Assembly (NCBI GenBank): GCA_034401135.1
Contig: JAWZSP010000006.1
Span: 3,162,001 to 3,226,000, forward strand
Direction: 5' to 3'
Source of the DNA: Volutella citrinella
Taxonomy: Eukaryota > Ascomycota > Sordariomycetes > Hypocreales > Nectriaceae
DNA length: 64,000 bases
The notes under the pieces are model-generated. The model was not told the origin of the DNA, did no database searches, and saw only the letters and a program-made list of their open reading frames with translations. Below, piece after piece: positions 11,443-22,200 of the stretch. A program made the position numbers and the translations under genes. Position 1 is the first letter of the stretch, and each line of letters starts with the position of its first letter.

Positions 11443-12150
11443 TTAGCGGTCCTCAGCCCACTCGTTTTCACGGCGGATCTGCTCCTCCTCCTCAGGCGTG
11501 AAGTCATTTGTGATGTTGAACGTCTTTCGGATCTCATCGGGAGACTTGCCCTTGATCATGTTTGCAACAGTCTTGCAGCCGACGTCAAGGAGGGGCTTGA
11601 TGTCAAGATAGTTGGATGCCTGTGTGATTTATTAGCAGCTGTCGTGGGCGCGACACGTGGGGAGGGGACGGGACGGGACGGGGTGCAACATACAAGAATG
11701 ATCTCGAAGAGCATCTCCTGGTCAACCTGCATAAACTTCTGGTCCCACTCCTCGATGTCGGTGGTCTTCTTGCGAGCATCGGACTCGTCATCCTGAGCCT
11801 GGGGGGGGTCGTTGCGGTGGTGCTCGCACCACTCGATCACTTTACGAAGGACAGCCTCGTTGACCTGTGCAGGGGTTTAGTCAGTCGGTGACATCAGCGC
11901 GAGGGGAGAGAGGCGTAGCAGACGTACATTGGGAATGGGGATGGGGTTGTCCTGGCGAATGCTATCATCGCCGACATCCTCCAGCATGTTCTTGATCAGC
12001 ATTGATCGCTCAGCGACGACTCGGTCTGCAAATTCAGGTCAGCTGGGGGCGCGTCAGAGGGGAGTAAGCAGGACCAAACATACCGACTTCGATAGTGACA
12101 CTGTCGTTCGAGGCCAGCCAGACCTTCTGGGTAGCAGCGGCGTCGGCCAT
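11443..12150 (-). CDS. SKP1: SCF ubiquitin ligase subunit Skp1 (SconC)
   Basis: Four exons (12150-12084, 12025-11928, 11864-11694, 11619-11443) encode 170 residues. The N-terminus [16 protein letters not shown] begins the BTB/POZ-like fold. [19 protein letters not shown] and the [20 protein letters not shown] segment match Skp1. The C-terminus from [15 protein letters not shown] to ENEWAEDR is the F-box-binding helix region and is complete. Skp1 bridges cullin-1 and F-box proteins, and in filamentous fungi (sconC) it also controls sulfur metabolite repression. All four exon joins keep frame. The third intron (11693-11620) has a repetitive GGGACGGGACGG stretch on the plus strand. It is very unlikely to be anything else. 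Confidence 0.95.
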
Positions 12151-13450
12151 CTTGGATATCGAGAATGGTATGGATGTGTTTGGGTGAGAGGGGAATGTCT
12201 GATGAGGTTGTCAGGAGGAAGAGGCGACAGCTGACGAGGAAATGTTGCGACAGAAGAAAGAAGTTAGGGAAGAAGCCAGAATCTGCGGGGTCGGCGGCTG
12301 AGGCAGGCTGCGCCTAAATATGGATACTCGGCTGGCCAACAGGGTGAATCGAAGCACAGGCAGGTGCCTGCGCCTGCCTGCAGCGTTTGAAGACCAACAA
12401 GGGAACAATGAAACACAAAATGGTGCTTGTGCACTGCGGAGAAAGAACAATCAGCGCACATGGTTAAAGTTTGCTGGCCACAGGGTGAAGTGCCCGTGGT
12501 TCTCAAGGTACAGCACCCATAGATCGAAACCAAGACACACGGGTGCATGTTTTGCCCACGACCTACCACACCACACACCTATTGACAGAGAACGCTCTAC
12601 TCTGGTAATTAGTGGTGGCGCTCATCGAGGCTGGAGCCCAGGTGTGAATCGAGCCCGTTCCTGAAATGTGGCTGTGCGCAGGGTGGAGAGTGATGGTCCT
12701 TTGTGTGACTCGATGATACACGCCTTACCCGGGTCGGCGTGACTGTGGGCGCCTAGCACCAGAACGGAGCCCTGTTCACAAGTTCACGATGTCCGAACAG
12801 AGAGCCCTGGTGCGGTTGCCTGGCTGTTACCCACTGCACCGAATGACTCCTACTCTTCAGATTCATTGGACCCATATGCTATACGTACTTCTGTTCTGAA
12901 CGATGAAGCGCCCGCGGCAGCCGAACAATAGCATTGATGCCTGGCTACTAGCTTTTGCTTCATCAGGCAAGGCACAGTAACAAGCAAATAGTCGCAATTT
13001 AACTTACGGAAACTTGCGTCGTGTCCAAGCACACCTGCGCAAACAATTAATTAGTTACACGCTCTCCTTATTGGTTCATATATGGCTTGCCTTCACTCAC
13101 AAGGTGCTGTGTCACCCCCAGTGTCTGCCAGTGGCAGTTGGCAAGGTCACGTAAGTTCTGGATATTTGCGCATCACGTCAACCTGGCACTGGCGCACTGC
13201 AGCATGTATGCTTTGGCCAGTGGCGTGACCTGGACGGCCGCTTTCCTGGTCCACGATGGTAAACGATGTTCACAGATGGTTTATCTTGGCTGTCCTAGGG
13301 TAGGTTAACACTGTGGGGATAGAACACTGCGGAGCGCCGTGGAGGGCAGCGGGCAACGATTGCTGCGTGTAATACAGCAGATTATGGGAGAGGATAATAA
13401 TAGTATTGAAGAAAAATGTCACACAAACGAATTGGGAAGCAGGGGTATAA

Positions 13451-13462
13451 TTAATTAATTAA
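13451..13462. repeat. AT-only palindrome TTAATTAATTAA
   Basis: A perfect 12-nt inverted repeat in the non-coding gap between SKP1 and SMP3. No role is evident. Confidence 0.6.
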
Positions 13463-14328
13463 CGACCGCGTTCATGGAACGAGCTGTGAGACGTTCACGT
13501 CGATGAAGGGAGAGACACCCCTCCTATTCCGTAACCCCATGGCGGTTTGATGCCACCATCCTTTTTTTTTGTTGGGGAAGACAATCAATCAAACGGACGA
13601 TGATATGGCGTCTCCATCCAGCACATTCCCTGACAGCACCCACTGACGCGAACAAGACGACGCAAACATGGTCAGATTCCGCCCCCATTTGTCAAAGGAG
13701 CTAAAGGGCAGAGACTCAACACCTTCAGCTCGGCCGAGGTCCGCTTGGAACAAAGGCGGTATCGCATTTAGCTCCATGATGTGCGGCGCGAATCGTGCTA
13801 CAAAGGCGGTGATGAAGCCGTGGCGTGGGGATCGGGCACCTATCACTGGGCCGCTGGCGTACAAAGAGGAGGCGCGGCGGCGGCAGCTAATAATCCTGCC
13901 AACTGCGCGTGCGTGTGCGCCGCGGGGGCTGGGGTCCGCTCTCGGTATCGGTAAGCTGGCCTGGCAGGCAGGCAAACCGCGGGGACAAGCTCTGTGTGCA
14001 TGACACGGGAGTAATTAAGAGTACGTCCGGGCTAATAACCAGTGCCCGCGAATCTCCTTACGATATTACACCCCAGGTACCGATCAGACAACACAGAGGG
14101 TGGACTGGGGGTGATGTCCGCTCGGGTTCTGGCTCAAGGCAAGCAATCGTACTCGGGACGCAATAGCAGGAACAACAACACCACCACTACGTCGTGCAAC
14201 AGGGCCCTAGAGAGGCGATGCAGCCATCCACAGTCCACTCAAGGCGGTGGGTGCACCCCATGCAGAGAAATCGGGTGACACGATGGGATGGGATGCGAGG
14301 CTGGACAGAATAGGAGGGCAACACGTGT

Positions 14329-14340
14329 TGTCTCTGTAAG
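14329..14340. promoter_or_regulatory. CACGTG-centred 12-nt palindrome
   Basis: CAACACGTGTTG is a perfect inverted repeat around the CACGTG E-box bound by Cbf1- and bHLH-type factors. It lies 1.5 kb upstream of SMP3 and 2.2 kb upstream of SKP1, so its target is unclear. Confidence 0.35.
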
Positions 14341-15095
14341 CGCCTGCCGTTGCGAACAGAGGCGGGAGGAACAGGGCAACCAGGCCTCCAGCACCAGCAC
14401 TCCAGCACTCTCCCTCCGTCTGGGTCTTTGTGCTAATAATTGCACAAGATTACCACCGCCCATGGAAATTCCATTCCTGGGACGCTAGCGGCCTGCAAAT
14501 CACGGCCCGCGGAGCTGAGTTCCCTTGTCGCGAAGGGCTTAGTGCCCAGCGACCGTGGCAAATGGGCGGGACGTTTAATGCACACAACGGCACTAATCAA
14601 TAACTCGACTGGTCAGGTCTGGGGCAGCATGGGTGGGGGGACAACCCCCCGAAGAACCCCCCAAAAGGAGGGCAGCCAGGTACTTTGGAGGGGGTCAGGG
14701 GCAGCGCTGACAGCCTCTGAGTGACACCCGTGGGCACCTGGGAGTGCTATCGCTGCCCTGCTGGACATCAGGCGGTGCGGTGCTGGGAGCCTCTGAGGGC
14801 GCCTGAGGGGTACACCGTGGCCGCTACCGCGCCAGTAGCGGTGCATACCTCTCTATCTACCAGCATAATTGGGCATTGAAGTGAGTGTGGGTGAGAATTT
14901 CCGGCGGTGGGATGAACACCTCATGCAGCAGTGGGTGGTAATTACTGGTGTGCTGCGACTGTGGGCTCCAGCTATCATGGATGATGGATCTCGTCAAGGC
15001 GCCGGGTGGCCGCCCCCGGGGCATGGCGGACACCCGAGATTCCGCAGGCGGCCCTCCTCTGGCACCCATTTGGCCAATTTGGCCCCTTCAGGTTC

Positions 15096-15124
15096 TATCT
15101 GGGACCATCTGGGACCATCTGGGG
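15096..15124. repeat. Short tandem repeat, unit CATCTGGGAC
   Basis: About three near-identical 10-nt units in tandem lie in non-coding DNA upstream of SMP3. Confidence 0.7.
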
Positions 15125-15825
15125 CCCATGACGGCCCTGGTCCCTGCGCGTCAAGTGTCTTACCCTGGGCGCCGGGTCTGGCCCTGGGCGTCAAGAGCTG
15201 TCTGGGTTTACGGGCTCCCTGAGGCTGCTCCCGGCAGACGGCAGTGGTGTGGGTGGTAGTCGCTGGGTGTGGACTGTGGACAAAAAGTCGACGGAGTCTC
15301 CCTCCTCCCATCCAAAAGGGACCGAACTGTCATGCTCCTCATCGCCCACCCTTTCTTTTGCTTCTAACGTGACCTCGACCTCGACCTCCCCTCGCCGTGA
15401 CCCGACATCTCTCCTCTTTCCCTCTAGGGCTTCACCTGCAGCGTCATCCTCTGCTCCCATCGCCGCCACAGCGCTGTTGCTGTCCAGCTCGAGCCAAGAA
15501 CACACTTACAAGGCCAACCTACCACACCCCCATTTCGCCTTATCACTGCCACGAGCTCCCCCGAGACACGAACGAGCCCGACGACAGCGACTCCTACGCT
15601 CATCGAGACGCGCACCGTGACCGATCCCCAGAACTGGGCGACTTCTCGCTCCTGACCTACGCCGCCCTGCGCGCTTGCGCTTGAGCTGTGCTGGTAGTAC
15701 CGTTTCCCAGGTCGCCAGTACTCGCTGTTGTCGCACTTCTCCCGTCTTTGCGCACTGCCCGATGCCGATGCCATCTTCGTCCCGGCCCTCGCTTGTGTTG
15801 CCCGCCTTCCTCTGCTAGACAAACT

Positions 15826-17664
15826 ATGTGGAGGCGCGCCTATCTGTTCCTCATCCTCCTCCGGCTGTGGTTTGCGCTGTCGCCCAGCTACCTTCACCCC
15901 GACGAGAATTTCCAAGGCCCCGAGGTCATCGCCGGTACGTCGACAAAGCAGCTCCCTTGCGCTAGGCCCCTTGGCGACTCTAGCAGATGCCCGTTCTCAA
16001 GGAGCTTTGCTGGACTTCCGCTGCTTAGCGGCCGCTTTCTAGCGCCACTGGGCACACTTTCTTCATGAAGGCGACATTGTTGCTAACTAACTGTCCTGCA
16101 GGCCAAATATTCAGTTACCCAGTCCGACACACCTGGGAGTTTACAAGCGAGAACCCCGTCCGAAGCGTATTCCCACTATGGCCCGTCTACGGCCTCCCCA
16201 TGCTCTTGTTGCGGTGGCTCTGGATCGGCAACGGACAGGATGGTGAAATCCCACCGATCGCAGTCTTCTGGACTCTGCGCGTCCTCATGTTCCTGATCAG
16301 CTTCGTTCTGGAGGACTGGGCGCTTCACGAGTTGATACACTCCCCGCGGCATCGAAAGGTGGCTGTTTTGCTAGTCGCCTCGTCCTATGTCACCTGGACC
16401 TACCAGACACATACATTTTCCAACTCGATTGAGACTCTCGTCGTCGCTTGGAGTCTGGTCTTGATCCAGCGACTCGCTGATTCTACTGTACGTACACGTT
16501 CTACGTCTACATTTCGTATTGCTGGGCGCGTGGATGGCTAACCTGACTTGCAGCAACGATCGTGTGTTTTGTCCGCCACTGTCTTGGGCGTCGTATCCGT
16601 ATTTGGCGTCTTTAACAGAATCACGTTTCCCGCGTTTCTCTTCATCCCCGGGCTTCGCCTCGTTCCAGTATTCTGGAAGCGGTCAGTCTAGCTACAACCG
16701 AGTACGGGCAGAATGTCAGCTAACACTTGCATATAGGCCCGGATCACTGCTGGCCCTTATTCTGGCTGCATTCTTCACTACAGCACTTGCCATCGCGCTG
16801 GACACCGCGTTTTACCTACCCGAGCCCGTTACCTGGGCTGATCTAATCAACAAACCCGTAATAACTCCCCTCAACAACTTCGTGTACAACTCGGCCACCG
16901 AGAATCTGGCCCACCACGGCCTCCATCCCTGGTACCAGCACCTTGTCGCAAACCTGCCGCTACTTCTCGGCCCCGCGGTGGCACTTCTTATTATCAAGCC
17001 AGCCCTGTCGCTGAGGCTTTACTCTGCCATCTCGGGGCTTGTTGTACTCTCGGCGTTCCAGCACCAGGAGGCACGGTTCCTCCTACCCACTGTGCCTCTC
17101 CTGTTATCATCCATACACCTGCCCAAGAACCCAACAGTCTTGCGGATCTGGGCCGGCGTTTGGATAGTCTTTAATATCTTCCTTGGACTCCTCATGGGGA
17201 TATACCACCAAGGAGGCATCGTGCCAGGCCAGGTTTTCCTTAGCCAACAACCTGACGCCACGCACGCTATTTGGTGGAAAACATATACACCGCCGATATG
17301 GCTTCTTAATGGAAAGAACGAGGTCCTCACAACAAAGGATGTGATGGGACTAAATGGGGAGCTCCTGCTTGAGCAGCTGACGGAGCTCGCCACCTGCGAT
17401 ACTCCTGCTGATCGGCGCAGCGACGAGTATCTGAAGGAAAAGAATGGGACGTATTTGATTGCACCGGCCTCAGCAACGTGGCTGGACCCGTATCTTCCCA
17501 ACAAGGGGCTGGATGGGTTGAGATTCCGAGAAGTTTGGCGTTATCGGAAACATTTGAATCTGGACGATCTGGACTTTGGCGACGATGGTGTTTGGAATAC
17601 CCTTACGAGGGTTATTGGGCGGCGAGGACTTGTTGCATGGCGGGTTACCAAAAGCTGCCCTTGA
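15826..17664 (+). CDS. SMP3: GPI mannosyltransferase 4 (Smp3 family)
   Basis: Four exons (15826-15934, 16102-16487, 16554-16681, 16737-17664) encode 516 residues, typical for the GT22 family. A hydrophobic N-terminal segment (residues 5-18) precedes [10 protein letters not shown] (24-33), the luminal acidic motif of GT22 mannosyltransferases. [13 protein letters not shown] and the PLWPVYGLP region follow. Several membrane-spanning segments lie in the rest, and [10 protein letters not shown] and [11 protein letters not shown] are family landmarks. In known biology Smp3 adds the fourth, side-branching mannose to GPI precursors in the ER membrane from dolichol-phosphate-mannose. It is required for GPI-protein anchoring and cell-wall assembly. 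It is convergent with L10a downstream. All introns have branch-like CTAAC/CTAAC-type sites. Confidence 0.92.
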
Positions 17665-18038
17665 GAAAGAGATGGGTACATAGAGATAAGATATGTTGAT
17701 GACTCTCGTTTATTAGATTAAATAAAGACCGAATACCCCACCAAGTCTGCCGCTCTCCCCCTTCAAACATGGGTAGTTGTCGCGATACCTCATTCTCTTG
17801 GCAACCTCTGAGCGGTGTATGCTCTGCATTTTATGAGTTTATTCGACCTGCGTCCTGTCCTTGCATGTAGTGTCGCTTTTTGGCATCAAGCTCATGTTAT
17901 TTCTATCACAGCACGAAGAGGAATGAGACGCATTTTTGCCTTTACGGGATTTTATTTGACCGTGATTCTAGCTAATGCCGAGCCTACTGTGTACCCGCGG
18001 ACCCTGCTGACAAGCCAAAACACATTGGCAAGAAAAAC
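17665..18038. other. Convergent 3' region SMP3 / L10a
   Basis: This AT-richer 374 bp holds both 3' UTRs. An AATAAA-like motif (attaaataaag) lies near 17717 on the plus strand, 50 nt past the SMP3 stop, and may be a polyadenylation signal. Confidence 0.45.
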
Positions 18039-18808
18039 TTAGTACAGGCGCTTGGGAGGAGACATGGTAGCCTTGATGGTCAGGCTACCAACGTTCTGCC
18101 AGCCCTTCTTCAGGAGAGAGACGAGGTAGTTGATGGCAAGCATGATGTTGCCAATCAGCTGCTCCTGCTCCATCTCGACGTTGCCGACGGCGACACCCAT
18201 GCAGAGAACCTTCTTCAGCTGGAACTTGATGGTGGACTTGACCTCGTTGATCTTGCCAGTGAGGTCGTCGGCGTGAGAGACGGGAGTGGGGAACTTGCCG
18301 GCCTTGGACAGACCGGGACCCAGGAGACGGGGAATCTGCTTGATGAGAGCCTCGGAAGCGACGAAGGCATCGTACTTGCGAGCGAGCTTCTTGATGAGCT
18401 TCTTGTTCTTGTTCAGCTTCTTCAGGTCATCAGCGGACATGGCGTCGACACCACCGTGCTTGGCACGGTCGATATCGTGCTGGTCACCAAGAATGCTACC
18501 CTCAAAATTAGCCATCGCACTTCTGCCGGTTCAGTTCATCGCGTCGTACCAGATGGCCATGTTGGGGCGGGGCACGGCGGGCAGCTTGATGGTGCCAGAG
18601 AAACGCTTGTCACGCTGGGGGTCATAGTTCTTCAGGCCGATCTGGAGCTCGACGGTCTCGAGGAAGTTGCGCTTCTTGGTCTCGTTGGAGTACTCCAAGA
18701 GCTCAGCGACTTGCGTCCGGACATTAGCTGTATCGGCGGTCAGTCTCGAATCCAAGATAAAAGTACGACACACACGAATGGCAGCTTACCGACTGTGATC
18801 TTCGACAT
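18039..18808 (-). CDS. RPL10A: 60S ribosomal protein uL1 (L10a / L1)
   Basis: Three exons (18808-18790, 18727-18550, 18495-18039) encode 217 residues, the exact family length. The protein runs from [20 protein letters not shown] through [20 protein letters not shown]. It continues across the second intron as [20 protein letters not shown] and ends [11 protein letters not shown]. It forms the mobile L1 stalk near the E site. The 54-nt second intron (18549-18496) contains a stop in the upstream frame and an ATG in frame with exon 3. A naive caller would therefore split the gene into two products. Splicing at GTACGA and GGGTAG restores the conserved Cys-Ile-Leu-Gly-Asp. A CACGTGAC element lies about 150 bp upstream. 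Confidence 0.96.
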
Positions 18809-19299
18809 CTTGACAGTCTCCCAATAGAGTATCTAATGGTGATCAGGACGTTTGAAAAGAGTTGCGGTTGGAGGGGAGGAGGAAAAAAAGTACGGCCGAA
18901 TTTCGTGGGACTCTGTAGGGCAAGCGCCAGGGCCCCACCCCACTGGACAAATGTGGGAGTGCACGTGACTTCGCTACTTCTTCTCGTCACTAGCCACACT
19001 GCATTTTCTGAAACGGTGATTGGCTAGGGATCCTGACACAAGTGACCGCTGGCTGGATTTCGCTATATTGCCCCACTCCTTTGTCTTACACCGCCTGCCG
19101 CATGTAGCTACCAACGGCAGTCAAAGCCAAGCGAACAAGGATTCTCATGGTGGTGACTGCCATTGGTGCAATTGGCTGGTAGATGCAGGCATAGCAGGCT
19201 TCTGAACCACCTTCAGCGGAAAGATATCGTCCGCCGTTGGCTCTAGGGTTGCAGTTGCAAATAGCCTGTGGCCTTTCACCAGTTCAGAGGGCCGATAAG
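18809..19299. promoter_or_regulatory. Divergent promoter L10a / THADA-like gene
   Basis: This 491 bp region separates two start codons on opposite strands. It contains a CACGTGAC site inside a 16-mer (18959-18974) that recurs exactly in the FUM1/NDUFA6 promoter at 51315-51330. Confidence 0.65.
18959..18974 (+). promoter_or_regulatory. CACGTGAC element, copy 1 of a 16-mer
   Basis: GTGCACGTGACTTCGC contains the CACGTGAC core typical of Cbf1-type binding sites. It lies 151 nt upstream of the L10a start codon. The same 16 bases occur at 51315-51330. The match is read directly; the factor is an inference. Confidence 0.55.
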
Positions 19300-22200
19300 A
19301 TGCGGGACATCGCCGAGCAAGTGGACGACTTGATCGCCCACTCAAATCGCATCTCAAAATGGGTTGAGGAGCAGCCGAGCGAGACTCAAAATAGGTGCGC
19401 ATCACTCTCACTGCTTTTTTTTCTGAGAAAAAAAAAAAAGGAGGAAATTCTAAGAAATGATAGCTTGGCCCAGTCAATTTTCACCAAGCTGCTAGGCAAG
19501 GCAGCACAGCCAAAATCGGCGTCGGGGAACTCGTGTGTGAAACTCTGTGGTTTTGTCGAGCAATCGTCCAAGTCTTCCTCCGCGGAACTGCGATCCTGGG
19601 CATTCTCCAAGGATGTTGTATTGAAGCTCTTCGACTTCTACGTCGAGTGGAATGAGTCAGACAACCACCGGTCCATGAGGCTTGTCCTGGATGTGATACC
19701 GGAGTTGTTGCGCAGAAACCCAGATGAGCAAACCCCTCAGTCTGTCAAAGAGGACATACTCAATAATCTGATTTCCATCATCACGGGGAAGTCGACAAAG
19801 CCTCTCGCAAAATCTGCCATCAAAGCTCTTGACCATTTCTTGACGAAGAAGCTCGTTACCACCGAGGAGATCCATTCCCGCTACGTCGCCCTGAACAACG
19901 ACGGGGTGTTTCAAGACGAGCTCCAGGAATGGAAGGCCTTCTTCTTCGAAGTCTTTCGGTGGATGCGGCTGCATTTCGTCTGCCCTACCGCTGGGAGATT
20001 CATCGTCTGCCTCTATCGTGCTCTGCGACGAAAGGGTGCCGAAGCTCAAATTCTTAGCATTGAGATCTGGCACAGTTGGCTACTTGAAGCTCTGGCTGCC
20101 GAGCCGTCCATCCTGGAGGGCATCGGCAACTATGTATTCCTCACACTATTCAAGGCCGATAAGGCCGAGGCCCTGTTGTTCTTAAAGCGAATGAACGAAA
20201 CCGATGTAGTTACAGCTGGGTACGATCTAGACTTACCTGCCTTGCTGCAGCTCGCAGCTCTGGAATCCGGCAAAAAGGTTGGGCTGGTGGAGGAGCCAGG
20301 TGAGCCAAAGCCGGTTTGGCCAAGCAATTTAACCCTTGCTAACTTGAGAACTAGATTTGGGTGGTGATCAATCAGCAGTTGATGGATCGAGCCCAATCAT
20401 ACTCCATGAGCGAGTGTTGGAGAGTGTTCTTTCTCACCCGTCTCACCAAGTTCGATGCCCTGCCCTTTCGTTGCTGACGAGCTCTTCATCAACTACGAGG
20501 CCATACTCTGTTGCCGCACTGGATATGCTGCGGCGACATTTGGGGGCCTATTTCGCGGAATCGGATGCCAAGTTTCGGAACGATGTGTCAAGCAAGGTTC
20601 GAGACATGTTCAAGAGAGTGAGGGGTGCCATTTTCGTCCTGAAGAAGAGCATTCCCAGAGCGGCGGCCCGTGATAAAAAAGCAGGCAATGACGGACAGGG
20701 GGGGTCTTCATCGGACCTGAAGCCCGTTGTTTATCGAGCCAACCTGATTCACCTCCCCAAGGACCAGCTTGTTGAATGTCTGGACTATCATGAGAAGTTC
20801 TTGTGTTGGTACCTTCGATTCTTATGCGACGAACTCACCCCTACTGCCTCATACCAACGGCACATTGCAGCTCTGAAGGCAGTCACTTTTATTCTCCGAC
20901 TGGAAGGCGAGAAGTCCAAAACTTGGGAAACCGCAGACGACCAGTCAATCTTCTTCAGCCAATTCGACAGTACATGGGTTAGAGCGCTCTGCGACCTGCT
21001 TATGGACCCTTTTGACGACGTTCGTGAAACCTCAGCAGCAGTTCTCAAGATGATTTTTGCAGATGGGCGATATACAAACTTCCGTCCTGTCAGCCAGGAT
21101 GCAGACTTCAGCCCCTTTCATATCCTCTCCGATTTCTCGAGCAGGGCGGACGAGCTTGCTCGAAAGACAGCCCGTGCCGATCATTCGGACGGTGTTGCGC
21201 GTGCGTGCCAGTTACTCTACAGAGTCTCCGATGAGCTGCAACGGGTGGATATCCTTTCGAAGCTGGTTACCGGACTCGAGGAGAAGATCATTGTGGCCGA
21301 GAGAGACCTCGGACACGCGGTTTTAGAGGCGCCGTTGCACGGTACCCTTGCGTCCCTTTGTTTTACCTGGCAGGTCGTTTCAGAGCTCGAGTTTTCAGAG
21401 AGCGAGTTGCAATCAGTGCAAAGTATACAGGGCCGTCTGGTTACTTGCTGTGAGCGAGTTTGGGCTGCAGTTCGTGATATCTTGTGTGATGACTCCCCCG
21501 AGGGCCATTTGCCACAAGAGTTGGAGGAACTTGATGGGCTTGACACAAAGGACGTCCTCAGTTTCAGCTTTCGAGCCGTACATGAAGCTAGGTTCGACAC
21601 ACTGAGCCTTCAAGCCACGCACTTGCTAACCTGATGTCCAGCAATCTTATGCGCGCTGTTGTCCTCTCAATCAAAGCAGCATCTGGTCCCGGAAAGATTC
21701 GCCCAACAAGAGATGTCTATGAATGCATCGGAAACCTAACATTTCAACAACTTGCGACCTTGCGGCACCGGGGGGCTTTCACAACTGTGGCCGCGACGTT
21801 TGCTACCTGCTGCCAGTATGCAAAGTATGTTGATCAGGGCAACACACCGCTGCTTGAGACGTGGTATAATGTAAGTCATGAAGAAGGAACCGTTGCCGGG
21901 TCTTCAAGTCTGCTGCACCACCCAGCTTCTGGCACTCACTGACACCGCTATGCAGGGAACCATTGATGCCATTTTCTCGCAAGTCTCCACAACTCGAAGG
22001 TCGGCTGGTATCCCCGCCATGATGACGGGCATTTTATCCGCCAACGCGGACAGCCCCTCATTCGAGGAAGCCATGGCACGACTGATGGAGATCGCTGCCA
22101 TGGAGGCTCGGGCCTCTGAAACTGATGGCTCCAACCTTCCACAGGTCCATGCGTTCAACTGCCTCAAGGACATTTTCAAGAGCTCCTTCTTGACGGCCGC

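Larger units (their letters stand above)
12151..15825. other. 3.7 kb gene-poor gap with SKP1 and SMP3 promoters
   Basis: Divergent gap. The left end is the SKP1 promoter, and roughly the last 600 bp are a CT-rich SMP3 leader. Between them I see no supported gene. Sequence landmarks are a T9 run near 13562, a TTAATTAATTAA palindrome at 13451-13462, a 12-nt CACGTG-centred palindrome at 14329-14340 and a short CATCTGGGAC tandem repeat at 15096-15124. Confidence 0.5.
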
